Positions 18,758-34,097 of a stretch of 64,000 nucleotides of DNA are shown here, piece by piece. The translations under genes were made by a program, and so were the position numbers. Within the stretch, counting starts at the first letter, position 1, and the number at the start of each line of letters is the position of its first letter. The stretch lies in NCBI RefSeq assembly GCF_900186505.1, contig NZ_LT891968.1, forward strand, positions 498,436 to 562,435, in the 5' to 3' direction. The notes beneath the pieces are model-generated. The model did not search any database and was not told where the DNA came from. It was given only the letters and a program-made list of their open reading frames with translations. This stretch comes from Enorma phocaeensis (GTDB lineage Bacteria > Actinomycetota > Coriobacteriia > Coriobacteriales > Coriobacteriaceae).

Positions 18758-18977
18758 CCCCATTGCCCCCATCTGCTCCGCATCCAACAGGGCGGGAAGC
18801 CTAAGCGATTCCCGCATCACGAAGCGGTAACGAATTCAAGAAGACGCCGCCGATTGCCGGCAGCTCTGGCACAATGGTAGCGGCTACGCTGCCGTAGGAC
18901 GCGCATCTTCAGCAAATCCCACATCGCTCAACCGCGCGCCGAGTATTCGCATGCAACAGCAACCGAACGGAACAAGC

Positions 18978-19631
18978 ATGATCACCACCATTCTCTTCGA
19001 TATGGACGGCACCCTCATCGACAGCGAACCGCTGAGTGCACGCGCCTGGCGTCAAGCCGCCGACGCGCTCCATGCGCCCGTGTCCGACGAGATGATTCGC
19101 AGCTTTGTTGGCCGTCCAATCAAAGCCATCATGAACATGATTGCCGAGAAGCTGGGTTCCCGTGAGTTCGCAGACACCCTCTATGCCGACTACCGCGCCC
19201 GCAAAACCCTGATCTACGACCAGGAGCTCGAACTCAAGCCCCAGGTGGCGGAGTCGCTTCCCGCACTCAAGGAAGCCGGGTTCCGCATGGCCGTTGCCAC
19301 CTCATCGCGGCGCGAGATCACCTTGCACAACCTCGAGCGCTTAGGCATCCTCGACTATTTCGAAAGCCTCACCACCGGCGATGAGGTCGAGAACGGCAAG
19401 CCCAATCCTGACATCTATCTTCTGGCCTGCAAGCGTATGGAAGCCGAGCCCGCCGCGTGCGCAGTGATCGAGGACTCCATCAACGGGGTGCGCTCCGGGC
19501 ATGCTGCCGGCTGCCCCGTCTTCATGATCCCCGACCTCACCCAACCGGATGCCGAGCTGCGCTCGCTCTGCACCGACGTGCTTCCGGACATGAGCAAGCT
19601 GCTCAATGCCATCAGACGACAGAATGCGTAA
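18978..19631 (+). CDS. HAD-superfamily phosphatase, beta-phosphoglucomutase-like
   Basis: HAD subfamily IA hydrolase of 217 residues. The nucleophile motif is FDMDGTLIDSE near residues 6-16, motif II is ATSSRRE, motif III is KPNPDIY, and motif IV is IEDSINGVRSG. The alpha-helical cap lies between motifs I and II. Likely substrate is a sugar phosphate or similar small phosphoester. The start ATG at 18978 gives the family N-terminus; another in-frame ATG is at 18951. It converges on the LacI-type regulator gene. Confidence 0.88.
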   Translation: MITTILFDMDGTLIDSEPLSARAWRQAADALHAPVSDEMIRSFVGRPIKAIMNMIAEKLGSREFADTLYADYRARKTLIYDQELELKPQVAESLPALKEAGFRMAVATSSRREITLHNLERLGILDYFESLTTGDEVENGKPNPDIYLLACKRMEAEPAACAVIEDSINGVRSGHAAGCPVFMIPDLTQPDAELRSLCTDVLPDMSKLLNAIRRQNA

Positions 19632-19655
19632 AAGCCCGGCAGCGAAGCGCCCCTG

Positions 19656-20816
19656 TTAGAGATACGCCCCCGCATCGTATTCCGGAATCCCAGCGGCAAC
19701 ATCGGTCGCTGGGACGCCTGCGGAGGCCCCCGATACATCCAAAGGATCCAAGATTCCCCGCGCCGTGCTTGCACGCTCGAGTAAGAACGGACGAACCGTC
19801 TCGTGCGCGACCGGCGGCCCCTCCTGCGCGATGCCGCCGAAACCCCGCAACACCGCGCGTTTCGCCTCGCGAGCGTGCTCCTCGTCCCACATAACGCGCT
19901 CGATAATGAGCTGCGCACCTTTACGACCCAACTCGTACCCAGCGGGCGAGCAGGTAGTGAGCGGCAGGGGCCCGCCCCAAGCCAGCGGGTTGCCATCGCA
20001 TCCCGCAACCATGATGTCATGCGGAACCGAGCATCCGGCCGCCATCACGCCGGCAAGCGCACCCATTGCAATGGCATCCGTTAGACCGATAATCGCATCT
20101 GGTCTCACGCGCTCGTTCCGGCTGGCGAGCATAGCGCCCAGCCGGGCTCCATCGCCCGACCCCGAGGTTGCTCCCTCGTTGTAGATCTCCAGCGAGACGT
20201 CGCCGTACCCGGGAAACATGTCTCGGATCCCTTCAAGGCGTTCGGCAAGCTGCGCGTTCTCGGCACGCCCCACCACTGCGACGCGCTCTGCCCCCCGTGC
20301 AAGCACGTGCTCCGCGATAAGGCGTCCCTGCGCACGGTAGCGCGCTGCAACCGAGGCAACCCGGTCGGACACCCAAGGTACATCGAGGTAGACCGTCGGC
20401 ACGGGAAGCTCCGCCGCGGCGCGCTGCTTCATGCTCGGCGCGGGCTGCACCAGGATGCCGGCAACCTGAATGCCTACGAAGAAGTTGAGGTAGCGGTCTT
20501 CGAGCGCGCTGTCGCCGTCGCTACTCATCACGAGCAGGTCGTAGCCATGGCGCATCGCCTCATTGCGCGCACCGTTCGCGATCTGCAGGCTGCAGCCGCT
20601 TGTCAGACCGGGCAGCACCAGGCCGATCGTGTTGGTACGGCCGCCCGCAAGCAAGCGCGCGCTCTGGTTGGGCAGGTAGCCCAGGCGCTGGATGGCCTCA
20701 TCGATGAGTTTCCTCGTCTCGGGCCGGACCTTCTCGGGATGGTTGAGCGCGTTCGACACCGTGCCGAGCGACACGCCCGCTTCGCGGGCCACATCAACGA
20801 TTCGCACCTTGCCCAT
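19656..20816 (-). CDS. LacI-family transcriptional regulator
   Basis: A 386-residue regulator. The N-terminal LacI HTH (VRIVDVAREAGVSLGTVSNALN) includes the hinge helix region, followed by a periplasmic-binding-like effector domain. The ATG at 20816 follows GGGGAGGG. The C-terminus extends about 45 residues past the usual end with an Ala-rich tail. No transporter or sugar-catabolic gene is adjacent, so the effector is unknown. A LacI-type palindrome overlaps its own promoter (20895-20922), which suggests autoregulation. Confidence 0.9.
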   Translation of the reverse strand: MGKVRIVDVAREAGVSLGTVSNALNHPEKVRPETRKLIDEAIQRLGYLPNQSARLLAGGRTNTIGLVLPGLTSGCSLQIANGARNEAMRHGYDLLVMSSDGDSALEDRYLNFFVGIQVAGILVQPAPSMKQRAAAELPVPTVYLDVPWVSDRVASVAARYRAQGRLIAEHVLARGAERVAVVGRAENAQLAERLEGIRDMFPGYGDVSLEIYNEGATSGSGDGARLGAMLASRNERVRPDAIIGLTDAIAMGALAGVMAAGCSVPHDIMVAGCDGNPLAWGGPLPLTTCSPAGYELGRKGAQLIIERVMWDEEHAREAKRAVLRGFGGIAQEGPPVAHETVRPFLLERASTARGILDPLDVSGASAGVPATDVAAGIPEYDAGAYL

Positions 20817-20894
20817 GCGCCCTCCCCTGTTTGCACTCGCCCCGTTCATACCGAAGCCCATCGATCTTGTCGACCATCAATCCCATGGACCCTG

Positions 20895-20922
20895 AGTATA
20901 CCAAGGAGTTGAAACGCTTCAA
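20895..20922 (-). promoter_or_regulatory. Promoter and LacI-type operator of the regulator gene
   Basis: On the minus strand TTGAAG (20922-20917), a 16-bp spacer, and TATACT (20900-20895) form a good promoter. The palindrome TTGAAACGCTTCAA (20909-20922), with the central CG that LacI hinge helices require, covers the -35 box, a position expected for repression. Confidence 0.6.
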
Positions 20923-21098
20923 AGCCACATGCTGCCGAGCGCGCAGTGCTCCATAAAGCAGCGGCGCTCAGCGACGATGCTCGTAGGCAGCATGGGTGCA
21001 GGCATCGAGCCGCAAGCACCTGAGCTACAATGTTCGGCAACCAAGCGCCCCGCTCCGCAACTACCGGCACCGGGCTCCACCACCTCCAGGGAGGCAGT

Positions 21099-21869
21099 AT
21101 GCTACTCGCCGTCGATATGGGAAACACGCAGACCGCTCTCGGCCTCTTCGATGGGACCGAGCTCGCTCATTCCTGGCGCATGCCCACCGACCGTACGTTC
21201 ACCGCAGACGAGCTGCACGTTCGTCTGCTCGGCTACCTGCGCGTTTACGACCTTCGACTTGAGTGCATCGATGCCATTGCCTTCGCCGGGGTTGTGCCTC
21301 AGCTCACGAGCGAATGGCGCGCCGTGGCGCAGCGCATCACGCAAAACGTCGTGGCAGTGGGCCCTCAGACCGCGGACGTCGTACGCGTGGATGCTCCGCA
21401 CCCCGCCGAGGTCGGCGCGGACCGCATCGCCAACGCCGTCGCTGCGGAGCAGTTCTACGGCGCTCCTTCCATCGTGGTCGACTTTGGCACGGCAACCAAC
21501 ATCGATGTCGTGGACGACCGCGGCTACTACATCGGCGGAGCCATCGCGCCGGGCCTCCGCATCTCGATGGACGCGCTTGTAGCGCGGGCGGCGCGCATCG
21601 CGAGCATCCCACTCGATACTCCCCAGCACGCCATCGGCCGCGACACGGTCGAGGCAGTGCAGAGCGGCGCGGTGCTCGGTACCGCCGCCATGGTCGAGGG
21701 CCTAGTCGCTCGCATCAAAGACGAGCTCGGCTCGCCGCGTGCGCGGGTCATCGCCACCGGCGGGCTGGCGAACGTCGTCGCGGACTCAACCGATGTGTTC
21801 GACGTCATCGACCAGCAGCTCACGTTGAAGGGTATCGCCGAGATCGCTCGCCGCATGCGCGATCGCTAG
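21099..21869 (+). CDS. coaX: Type III pantothenate kinase
   Basis: First enzyme of CoA synthesis, phosphorylating pantothenate; ASKHA fold. Motifs: DMGNTQTALG near the N-terminus, GADRIANAVAA, and VVDFGTATNIDVV, then GGAIAPGL. 256 residues from the ATG at 21099, which follows AGGGAGG; the open frame begins earlier without family similarity. Full length and intact. Confidence 0.95.
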   Translation: MLLAVDMGNTQTALGLFDGTELAHSWRMPTDRTFTADELHVRLLGYLRVYDLRLECIDAIAFAGVVPQLTSEWRAVAQRITQNVVAVGPQTADVVRVDAPHPAEVGADRIANAVAAEQFYGAPSIVVDFGTATNIDVVDDRGYYIGGAIAPGLRISMDALVARAARIASIPLDTPQHAIGRDTVEAVQSGAVLGTAAMVEGLVARIKDELGSPRARVIATGGLANVVADSTDVFDVIDQQLTLKGIAEIARRMRDR

Positions 21870-22001
21870 GCACATCTGCCCTCCATCTGCAGGGGCTCCT
21901 CCGAATCCGGCATGAAACCGCGCCTAGCCTTGGAATCCCCCGCGTTCTAGAGGCCGTTTCCCCGCTTTCTCAAGCCGCGGCTTCTCAGCAGGAACCGCGC
22001 G

Positions 22002-22757
22002 CTACTCCTCGCCTGCATCATCCTCGGCAGCGAAGGCGTCTGCAGCCAAGCGGTGCGCCATCACGTCGCACGCAAGCGCGCCTACCACGGTTTTCGCGTC
22101 TTCGATCTTGCCGTCGAGCACCGCGTCCACAAGCTCCTGGACATCGACGAGGTCCACATTGAGGAACTCATCCTCGTCGGGCTCGGCGCCCTCGAAGGAG
22201 AGTTGCGTGGCCAAGAAAATGTGGATGAGCTCGTCCGTGAAGCCACCCGAGGTAGCGATCGTGGTGAGATAGGCGATCTTCCCCGCGACGAAGCCCGTCT
22301 CCTCCTTGAGCTCACGCTTGGCGCTCTCCAGCGGTTCCTCACCGGGATCCATCTTGCCTGCCGGAATCTCCACCGTCACGCGGTCGAGAGCCGTGCGGTA
22401 CTGGCGCACCACGGCGATCTTGCCATTCTCGGTGAGCGCGACCACGGCAACGGCGCCGCAATGACGCACCACGTCGCGACGGGAGCAATGGCCGTTGGGA
22501 AGCTTGACTTCCATGGTCTCGATATCGAAGATCTTGCCGCGCCAAACCGTCTCCTGCGAAAGGATCTCCTCATGCAGGCCGGCGTCGCGCTCGTCCTCGT
22601 CGCCGGGGACCAGATGGCCCTCCTCTTCACCGGCATCAGCCTCCACGGCCTGTCCGTCTTCGTACTCAGCGCCGGTTGCACCGCTTTCGAACGGTTCTTC
22701 TACGACAGAGCTCGTCGCTACCTGCTCATCCAGCATCTGGTTCTCGTCTTGGGACAT
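22002..22757 (-). CDS. Nudix hydrolase, ADP-ribose pyrophosphatase-like
   Basis: The Nudix box (GEEPLESAKRELKEETG) and the upstream VEIPAGKMDPG motif are those of ADP-ribose/NDP-sugar pyrophosphatases. Normal catalytic domains are about 180 residues; here an extra acidic N-terminal segment of about 60 residues (rich in Glu/Asp/Gly) precedes it, and the total is 251. The ATG at 22757 follows GGGGGAGGA. Likely role is clearing ADP-ribose or related nucleotide sugars. Confidence 0.9.
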   Translation of the reverse strand: MSQDENQMLDEQVATSSVVEEPFESGATGAEYEDGQAVEADAGEEEGHLVPGDEDERDAGLHEEILSQETVWRGKIFDIETMEVKLPNGHCSRRDVVRHCGAVAVVALTENGKIAVVRQYRTALDRVTVEIPAGKMDPGEEPLESAKRELKEETGFVAGKIAYLTTIATSGGFTDELIHIFLATQLSFEGAEPDEDEFLNVDLVDVQELVDAVLDGKIEDAKTVVGALACDVMAHRLAADAFAAEDDAGEE

Positions 22758-22995
22758 ATGATCCTCCCCCGGTTGCACGCCCTCTGGTCATACAAGCGTC
22801 TTGTACCCAGTCGTCCGGTTTTCCAGCGGAGAGCCAGGCAATCGGGTCGCGCCCCACGCCCCTTTCCCACGAGAACAAGCAAACCATCGCACGAACGTCA
22901 AAATCAATCGAAATAGCCATACAAATGTCGCTCATGCGATGCTTTGGGCGGCGAGACGCGGAGCAGGCCGTAAATCGAAAGGCACCCCACCGCAT

Positions 22996-23031
22996 ACAAA
23001 AGAAGCCCCGAGGCAAGTGCCCCGGGGCTTC
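22996..23031 (-). terminator. Terminator of the PFOR gene
   Basis: Nine-bp stem (23002-23010 with 23023-23031), GC-rich, followed on the minus strand by CTTTTGT. Lies 38 bp after the nifJ stop. Confidence 0.75.
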
Positions 23032-23068
23032 CGTTCAGAGCCTATCGACCCGTGGAATCCATGATCCC

Positions 23069-26608
<3,540 letters not shown>

Positions 26609-26720
26609 ATACCCCTCTCCTCTCGTGTAGGTATACAGTCCCCGGCAGCCCGTGCTAGCCGGTTAGTCAACGGCGCTTGTGGCCGAATCTGCAACCATCG
26701 AGGGTGCGGAGCATTGTCTG

Positions 26721-26733
26721 GCATACGGTATGC
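26721..26733 (-). promoter_or_regulatory. Palindrome in the long PFOR leader
   Basis: GCATAC-G-GTATGC, a perfect 6-1-6 inverted repeat 113 bp before the nifJ ATG. A second inverted repeat, GTGTC-N4-GACAC, is at 26862-26875. A possible -10 TACAAT (minus strand) lies near 26815-26820. These are the only structured signals I see in the 408-bp interval 26609-27016 between nifJ and recR. Confidence 0.3.
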
Positions 26734-27016
26734 TGGCAACACCGAGCGACCCCGTCCAAGCGCGACCGGCGATGAGGTCGAACGCGTCTGGCCACAGAAA
26801 TCCACATGCGTGTTTATTGTACCGCGTTCGCGCGGGGCGTATGCGTGAATCTGAATGACATGTGTCGCGGGACACGCCACCTGCGTGTTTTTCTAGTGTT
26901 CGATAACCGCTATTGTGGGAAGACAACGGTGTAGGCGTGAACGCTGTCGAGCGACGACGATTTGCAGAGGCCGGCCACTAAGCTTCCGGTTTTAAAAGGT
27001 TGTTTCGCCGAGCACC

Positions 27017-27613
27017 TTACAGCGCGCGCCGGGCCTCGATGGCGCGGCCGAGGGTGAGCTCGTCCGCGTACTCGAGGTCGCCGCCCACGGGCAGGCCGCT
27101 CGCCAGGCGGCTCACCGTCACTCCCAGCGGCTTGATGGTGCGCGCCAGGTAGCTCGCCGTGGTCTCCCCCTCGATGTTGGGGTTGGTGGCGATGATGACC
27201 TCTTGGATGTCCTCTTCGCCAAGGCGCGCGAGCAGCTCGCGAATGTGCAGCTGCTCGGGACCGATCTTGTCCATGGGGCTGATCACGCCGCCGAGCACGT
27301 GGTACAGGCCGTGGTAGGAACCCGTGCGCTCGATGGCCTGCACGTCGCGCGGCTCGCCCACCACGCAGATGCGGGTGCGGTCGCGCATGCCGTCCATGCA
27401 GATGGGGCACTCATCGGCCGTAGCGTAGTTGAAGCAGCGGCTGCAGAAGTGCACGTGTTCCTTTACGTCGAGGATGGCCTGGGCCAGACGGCGTGCCTCC
27501 TCGGCATCGGCTTCGAGCAGGTGGTAGGCGATGCGCTGCGCGCTCTTGGGGCCAATGCCCGGCAGGCGGCCCAGCTCATCGAGCAGCCGCTGAAGATCCT
27601 GGTTGCTGGCCAT
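27017..27613 (-). CDS. recR: Recombination mediator RecR
   Basis: Acts with RecF/RecO to load RecA at gaps. 198 residues: N-terminal HhH (LGRLPGIGPKSAQRIAYHLL), the four-cysteine zinc finger (CSRCFNYATADECPIC), and the Toprim domain (ICVVGEPRDVQAIE), then Walker-like C-terminus. The ATG follows AGGAGAGG. Last gene of the dnaX-ybaB-recR group. Confidence 0.97.
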   Translation of the reverse strand: MASNQDLQRLLDELGRLPGIGPKSAQRIAYHLLEADAEEARRLAQAILDVKEHVHFCSRCFNYATADECPICMDGMRDRTRICVVGEPRDVQAIERTGSYHGLYHVLGGVISPMDKIGPEQLHIRELLARLGEEDIQEVIIATNPNIEGETTASYLARTIKPLGVTVSRLASGLPVGGDLEYADELTLGRAIEARRAL

Positions 27614-27693
27614 GCTAGCCTCTCCTGCTCAACACAAACGGAGAGAGCCTGGGCAAGGCGGCCGCAGGCTCCCACCGTCACATCAATCAAACG

Positions 27694-28014
27694 CTAAAAC
27701 GGCATCCCCGGGATGTTAAGGCCACCGGTGATGGCGCCCATCTGGCGATTCGCCATCTCGGCAACGCCGCGCACGGCCTCGTTCACCGCGGCGGTGATCA
27801 TGTCCTCGAGCATCTCGACGTCCTCGGGATCGAGCGCCTCGGGATCGATCTTGAGCGAGGTGATCTGCATCTCGCCATTGACCGTGACCTTCACCATGCC
27901 GCCGCCGGCAGACGCATCGACCGTTGCCTGCGAGAGGCTCTCCTGTGCGGCAGCGATCTGCTCCTGCATCTTGCGGGCTTGCTTCATCATCTGCTGCATG
28001 TTCATCTGAGCCAT
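27694..28014 (-). CDS. ybaB: YbaB/EbfC nucleoid-associated protein
   Basis: DNA-binding dimer of 106 residues with the family pattern: a Met/Gln-rich N-terminal helix (MNMQQMMKQARKMQEQ), GGGMVKVTVNG, and DPEDVEMLEDMI. Sits between dnaX and recR, as in most bacteria. The start is the ATG at 28014 after ACGGAG; the frame is open 20 codons upstream but without similarity. Confidence 0.95.
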   Translation of the reverse strand: MAQMNMQQMMKQARKMQEQIAAAQESLSQATVDASAGGGMVKVTVNGEMQITSLKIDPEALDPEDVEMLEDMITAAVNEAVRGVAEMANRQMGAITGGLNIPGMPF

Positions 28015-28112
28015 GGGGACTCCGTTTCTGTGCACGCCACCTACAAAAGACGGCTCTCTATCTTCCGCGAGCATCGTACCACGAACGAACCGTCACGACG
28101 CCCAAGGGCAGG

Positions 28113-30533
<2,421 letters not shown>

Positions 30534-30655
30534 GTGCCACTCCTTCTTCTGGTCATGCAGCCGCCAGGCGGTTGCAATCGGTCGTGTTCCCTCGGGCAGG
30601 TTACGCCTGCGCGCGAGCGCCATCCCAGGGCGGCGCATCGGACGCGGCGCCTCCG

Positions 30656-30850
30656 CTACAGCCCGCGCTCCTGCAGGCGACGGTCGATGTCCTTGAGCGT
30701 GATGCGCGCGGCGAAGAGCTGGCGGTAGGTCGCCGTCTTGACCTTGTCCTGCGCGCGCAGGTCGTCCATGCGCTCGCTTACCTGGGCGAGCTCCGCGCGC
30801 ACGCCCTGGGCGAACTCATCGTATGCGGCAAGTCTTTGCTCGTCGGTCAT
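30656..30850 (-). CDS. Small hypothetical coiled-coil protein upstream of dnaX
   Basis: A 64-residue charged protein with helical heptad character throughout (TDEQRLAAYDEF, then LAQVSERMDDLR). The ATG at 30850 has GGAAGGA upstream, and codon use matches the host. I do not recognise a family. It precedes dnaX by 122 bp in the same direction and may be co-transcribed. Confidence 0.65.
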   Translation of the reverse strand: MTDEQRLAAYDEFAQGVRAELAQVSERMDDLRAQDKVKTATYRQLFAARITLKDIDRRLQERGL

Positions 30851-31024
30851 GCCGAGCGTCCTTCCTTCCAACAATCACGAGGGTCCAGCCATGGGTCCAG
30901 CCGCGGCGCCGCCGAGCGGCACCGCAAGCGTCCCCCTATGATACCCCGGCGCACGGGCACGGGCGGCGGCATGGTACCATAGCAAAAAGGCATACCGAAT
31001 CACACCACACACGCACGAAAGGCC

Positions 31025-33013
31025 ATGCCGTCCATGCCGCTGTTCCCGCCGCATAAGCCCCAATCAATGCGCCAGCCCGTCTGGCGCGGGCCCGGTGCCG
31101 CCTCGCCCGAGCAAGCAGGCTCCCCAGCCAAGGGGGCGGAGGTCGCCAGCAGCCAAAAGGGGCCGTCGGTGCCGCTCGGCTCGCTCGGCCGCCGAAACGC
31201 GGGCGCTTCCCGCACGCAGGCACCCGGTGCCACGGCATCATCGCTGCTCAGGCGCTACCGTCCGCTCGAGACCCGCGCCACGGGAGGCTTTGGCAGCGTG
31301 GAGGTCTGCCTCGACACGCGCCTGCAACGCCGCGTGGCAATCAAGCGCATCCCGCTCTCCTCGCCCATGGGCACCGCGCCCGAGAGCACGCGCGACGCCG
31401 CACTCGCCGAAGCACGCACCGCAAGCATGCTGCAGCACCCCAACATCGTGTCGGTCATCGACTTCACCTATGACAGCGCCTATGCCTACCTGGTCATGGA
31501 GTACATCGACGGTATGTCGCTCGAGGAGTTCCTCGCCGGCGTGGAGGGCAACTCGCTTACCTACGACGAGGCGGCAGCGGTCGCCGACGCCCTCGCGCAG
31601 GCACTCGCCTTCGCGCACGAGAACGGCGTGCTGCACCTCGACATCAAACCCGCCAATGTGCTGATCGACCGCAACGGCCACATCAAGCTCACAGACTTCG
31701 GCATGGCCACCCTCACGAGCGCAGCCGGCTTTGGCGGGGCGCGCGGCGGCACGATCGGTTACATGGCGCCCGAGCAGCTGCGCGGCGAGGTCGTGGACGA
31801 GCGCAGCGACGTGTTCTCGCTGGCAGCCGTACTCTACGAGGCGCTCTGCGCCACCGCGCCGTTTCGCGCCGGCACGCCGGCAGACTCGCTCAAGCGCATC
31901 GAGAAAGGCGTCATCTACCCCTCGAGCCTGCTCGCGGACATCCCCCAGAACACCGAGGACGCGCTGCTCTGCGCCCTCGCGCCCAACGCGGACGATCGCC
32001 CCGCCACCATAAGCGACTTCGGCGATCTCTTCGGCGCCCACCTGGGCAATGCCCGCGAGGGCCGCCGCAGCCTCGCCCGCATCATCGCACGCCTCACCGC
32101 AGACGACGATGCCGAGGAATCCGGTGGCGAGACGACGCGTGCGCGGCGCGACCGCGTATGGGAGCTCGACCCCGCCCAGGGCTGGCTCGGCAGCAGGACC
32201 AATCGTGCCCGCGCGCTGGTAACAGGCGCCGTCGCAGGCGTCTCCGTAGCCGGAGCGGCCGCTGCGCTCCTCGCCGCCTTGGGACTTGCGGAGGGGGCGG
32301 CCCTCGCAGCGGCGGCCGTCGCCATCGGAGCCGCGGCAGCCATCGCCCCGGCGATCGGCTCGGCGCTCGTGGTCACCGGCTTTGTCATGCTCGTGCTCGG
32401 CGCGACCCCGATCGTGGGCGCGCTCGCGCCCGTCGCCCTCACGGTGGCCCTCGCCGCCGGCTGGTGGTACGCCTGGGGCCGCACGCTCCCGGCTAGCTCG
32501 GCCGTCTTCGCCGCGTTCGCCGCCCTCTCCGCCGTCACGGGCGACCCCGTGCTCTTCTGCGGACCCGTTGCCGTGTTCGCCGGCTGCGCCCTGCCCGCCG
32601 CACCCGCCGCGGCCAGCTGCGTGCTCGGCATTCCCTTCGCCCGGCTCTTCCAGACCGCACTCGCGACGGGCGGCCTCCTCGACGCGGCAGAGGCCGCGTC
32701 CTCCCTCGCGCACCCGGCGCTCTGGAGCTCCACCGCGCTCGCCGCGCTCGCCGCAGCGACAACGGCGCTGCTGCTCGACCGCCACGCGCGCAACCTGCAG
32801 AACTCCCGCGGAAACGCCATGCTCATCGCGGCTAGTACGCTGCCGCCGATTATGGTCGTTTTGCTCCTCTGTCTTGCACACCCTGTGGAAATTGCCAGCT
32901 TGGTGACGTACCGCATCGCCATAGCTCTGGGCGTGGGCGCGCTATCCTCTATAATCGTCTGCATGTATGTGTATGCACTGGGCTATCTAAGAGACCTCCC
33001 GGAGGGTGATTGA
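31025..33013 (+). CDS. Ser/Thr protein kinase with polytopic membrane C-terminus
   Basis: Hanks-type kinase of 662 residues. A Pro/Ala-rich N-terminal 75 residues is followed by the kinase domain: glycine-rich loop (TGGFGSVE), VAIK with K107, HLDIKPAN with catalytic D206 (HRD reads HLD), DFG D224 and MAPEQLRG. From about residue 395 it has roughly eight to ten Ala/Val/Leu membrane helices and no PASTA domains, so it cannot sense muropeptides the way PknB does. First gene of the FHA/phosphatase/RodA-PBP/PknB cluster. ATG follows GAAAGG; stop is 2 bp before fhaA. Confidence 0.9.
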   Translation: MPSMPLFPPHKPQSMRQPVWRGPGAASPEQAGSPAKGAEVASSQKGPSVPLGSLGRRNAGASRTQAPGATASSLLRRYRPLETRATGGFGSVEVCLDTRLQRRVAIKRIPLSSPMGTAPESTRDAALAEARTASMLQHPNIVSVIDFTYDSAYAYLVMEYIDGMSLEEFLAGVEGNSLTYDEAAAVADALAQALAFAHENGVLHLDIKPANVLIDRNGHIKLTDFGMATLTSAAGFGGARGGTIGYMAPEQLRGEVVDERSDVFSLAAVLYEALCATAPFRAGTPADSLKRIEKGVIYPSSLLADIPQNTEDALLCALAPNADDRPATISDFGDLFGAHLGNAREGRRSLARIIARLTADDDAEESGGETTRARRDRVWELDPAQGWLGSRTNRARALVTGAVAGVSVAGAAAALLAALGLAEGAALAAAAVAIGAAAAIAPAIGSALVVTGFVMLVLGATPIVGALAPVALTVALAAGWWYAWGRTLPASSAVFAAFAALSAVTGDPVLFCGPVAVFAGCALPAAPAAASCVLGIPFARLFQTALATGGLLDAAEAASSLAHPALWSSTALAALAAATTALLLDRHARNLQNSRGNAMLIAASTLPPIMVVLLLCLAHPVEIASLVTYRIAIALGVGALSSIIVCMYVYALGYLRDLPEGD

Positions 33014-33015
33014 TC

Positions 33016-34092
33016 GTGAACTTCCTTTCCGTCTTCGAGGACCGTGTGGCCGGAATCTTCGGGGCCGCCCGCGCGCCGTTCTCGTTCAAGAAGCTCGCCA
33101 AGCAGGCGGCGCACGAGATGGAAGACGCCACTCTCGTGGTCAATGGCGTCAACACGGCGCCGGCGCTCTACACGATTCTCATTTCCGGCGACGACGACTC
33201 CTTCATGGCGCCGTATTATCCCGAGCTCTCCAACGAGGTGAGCGAGTTCGTGAAGGCCCAGGCCGAGAAGAAGCGCTATGTCTTCGTGGGCGAGCCGCTC
33301 GTCCGCTTCATGATCGACCCCGAGCTCAAAGCCGGTCGTTTCTCGGTCTTTGCAGAGAACGTCGACGCGCCCACGCTCGGCCGCCTGTATGAAGAGGAGC
33401 GCGCCTACCAGAAGGGCCTTGCCCAGAACTTCCGCAACAACGAGGCCATGAACCGCAGCAAGGAAGCGCCCATGCCGCGTCAGCAGCCGCGGGCGGAGCA
33501 GGGCATGCCGGCGTCTGCGAACGTCGCGCGACCCGCCATGCGTCCGCTCCCGCTCGTGGACGCCGTCCCCGCCGGCGCTGCCGGCGCTGCCGGTGCCGCT
33601 GCGGCGGGCGCTGCCTCGAACCTGGCAAGCGCCCCGGTGGACCCCTTCGCCCCCTCGATGCCCGATCCGGCGCAGCCCATCCCCGTGCCCAAGACCATCA
33701 CCCGCGAGGCGATGGCCGGCGTGGGCGGGGCGGCAGCCACGGGCGCCGCGCTCGGCGTGGCAAGCGTCGCCTCCAACATGGCCAGCACCCGCAACCCCTC
33801 GCCCGTGCAAGCCACGGCCCAGCTCGTCGACGTGGTCACAGGCGATACCTTCGAGGTAACCGGCCCCGTGTGCATCGTCGGCCGCGAGCGCGCGGTCTCC
33901 AACGTGGCCCTGCGCGACCCCAACGTCTCGCGCCGTCATGCCCAGCTCATGGCCACGGGCAGCGACTGGTCCATCGAGGACCTCAATTCCACCAACGGCA
34001 CACTCGTGAACAACCGCCGCATCACGCGCTGCCCGCTGCGCAACGGCGACCTGCTCACCTTCGGCCTCTCGACCTTTGAGTTCAGGAGCTGA
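33016..34092 (+). CDS. fhaA: FhaA-like protein: DUF3662 plus C-terminal FHA domain
   Basis: 358 residues. The N-terminal DUF3662/FhaA domain (about 1-120) is followed by an Ala/Pro-rich linker and a C-terminal FHA domain with VGRERAVSN, SRRHAQL and NSTNGTLVN, which binds phosphothreonine. In mycobacteria FhaA links PknB-type kinases to PknB substrates and peptidoglycan synthesis. The GTG at 33016 has GGAGGG 9 nt upstream; an in-frame TTG at 33010 is too close to that site. Confidence 0.9.
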   Translation: MNFLSVFEDRVAGIFGAARAPFSFKKLAKQAAHEMEDATLVVNGVNTAPALYTILISGDDDSFMAPYYPELSNEVSEFVKAQAEKKRYVFVGEPLVRFMIDPELKAGRFSVFAENVDAPTLGRLYEEERAYQKGLAQNFRNNEAMNRSKEAPMPRQQPRAEQGMPASANVARPAMRPLPLVDAVPAGAAGAAGAAAAGAASNLASAPVDPFAPSMPDPAQPIPVPKTITREAMAGVGGAAATGAALGVASVASNMASTRNPSPVQATAQLVDVVTGDTFEVTGPVCIVGRERAVSNVALRDPNVSRRHAQLMATGSDWSIEDLNSTNGTLVNNRRITRCPLRNGDLLTFGLSTFEFRS

Positions 34093-34097
34093 GCGAC

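Noticed and set aside
30534..30655. SRP RNA (4.5S) upstream of dnaX
   Set aside because: This is a common place for ffs, but the conserved GGAAGG-AGCA tip of the apical stem is not present.
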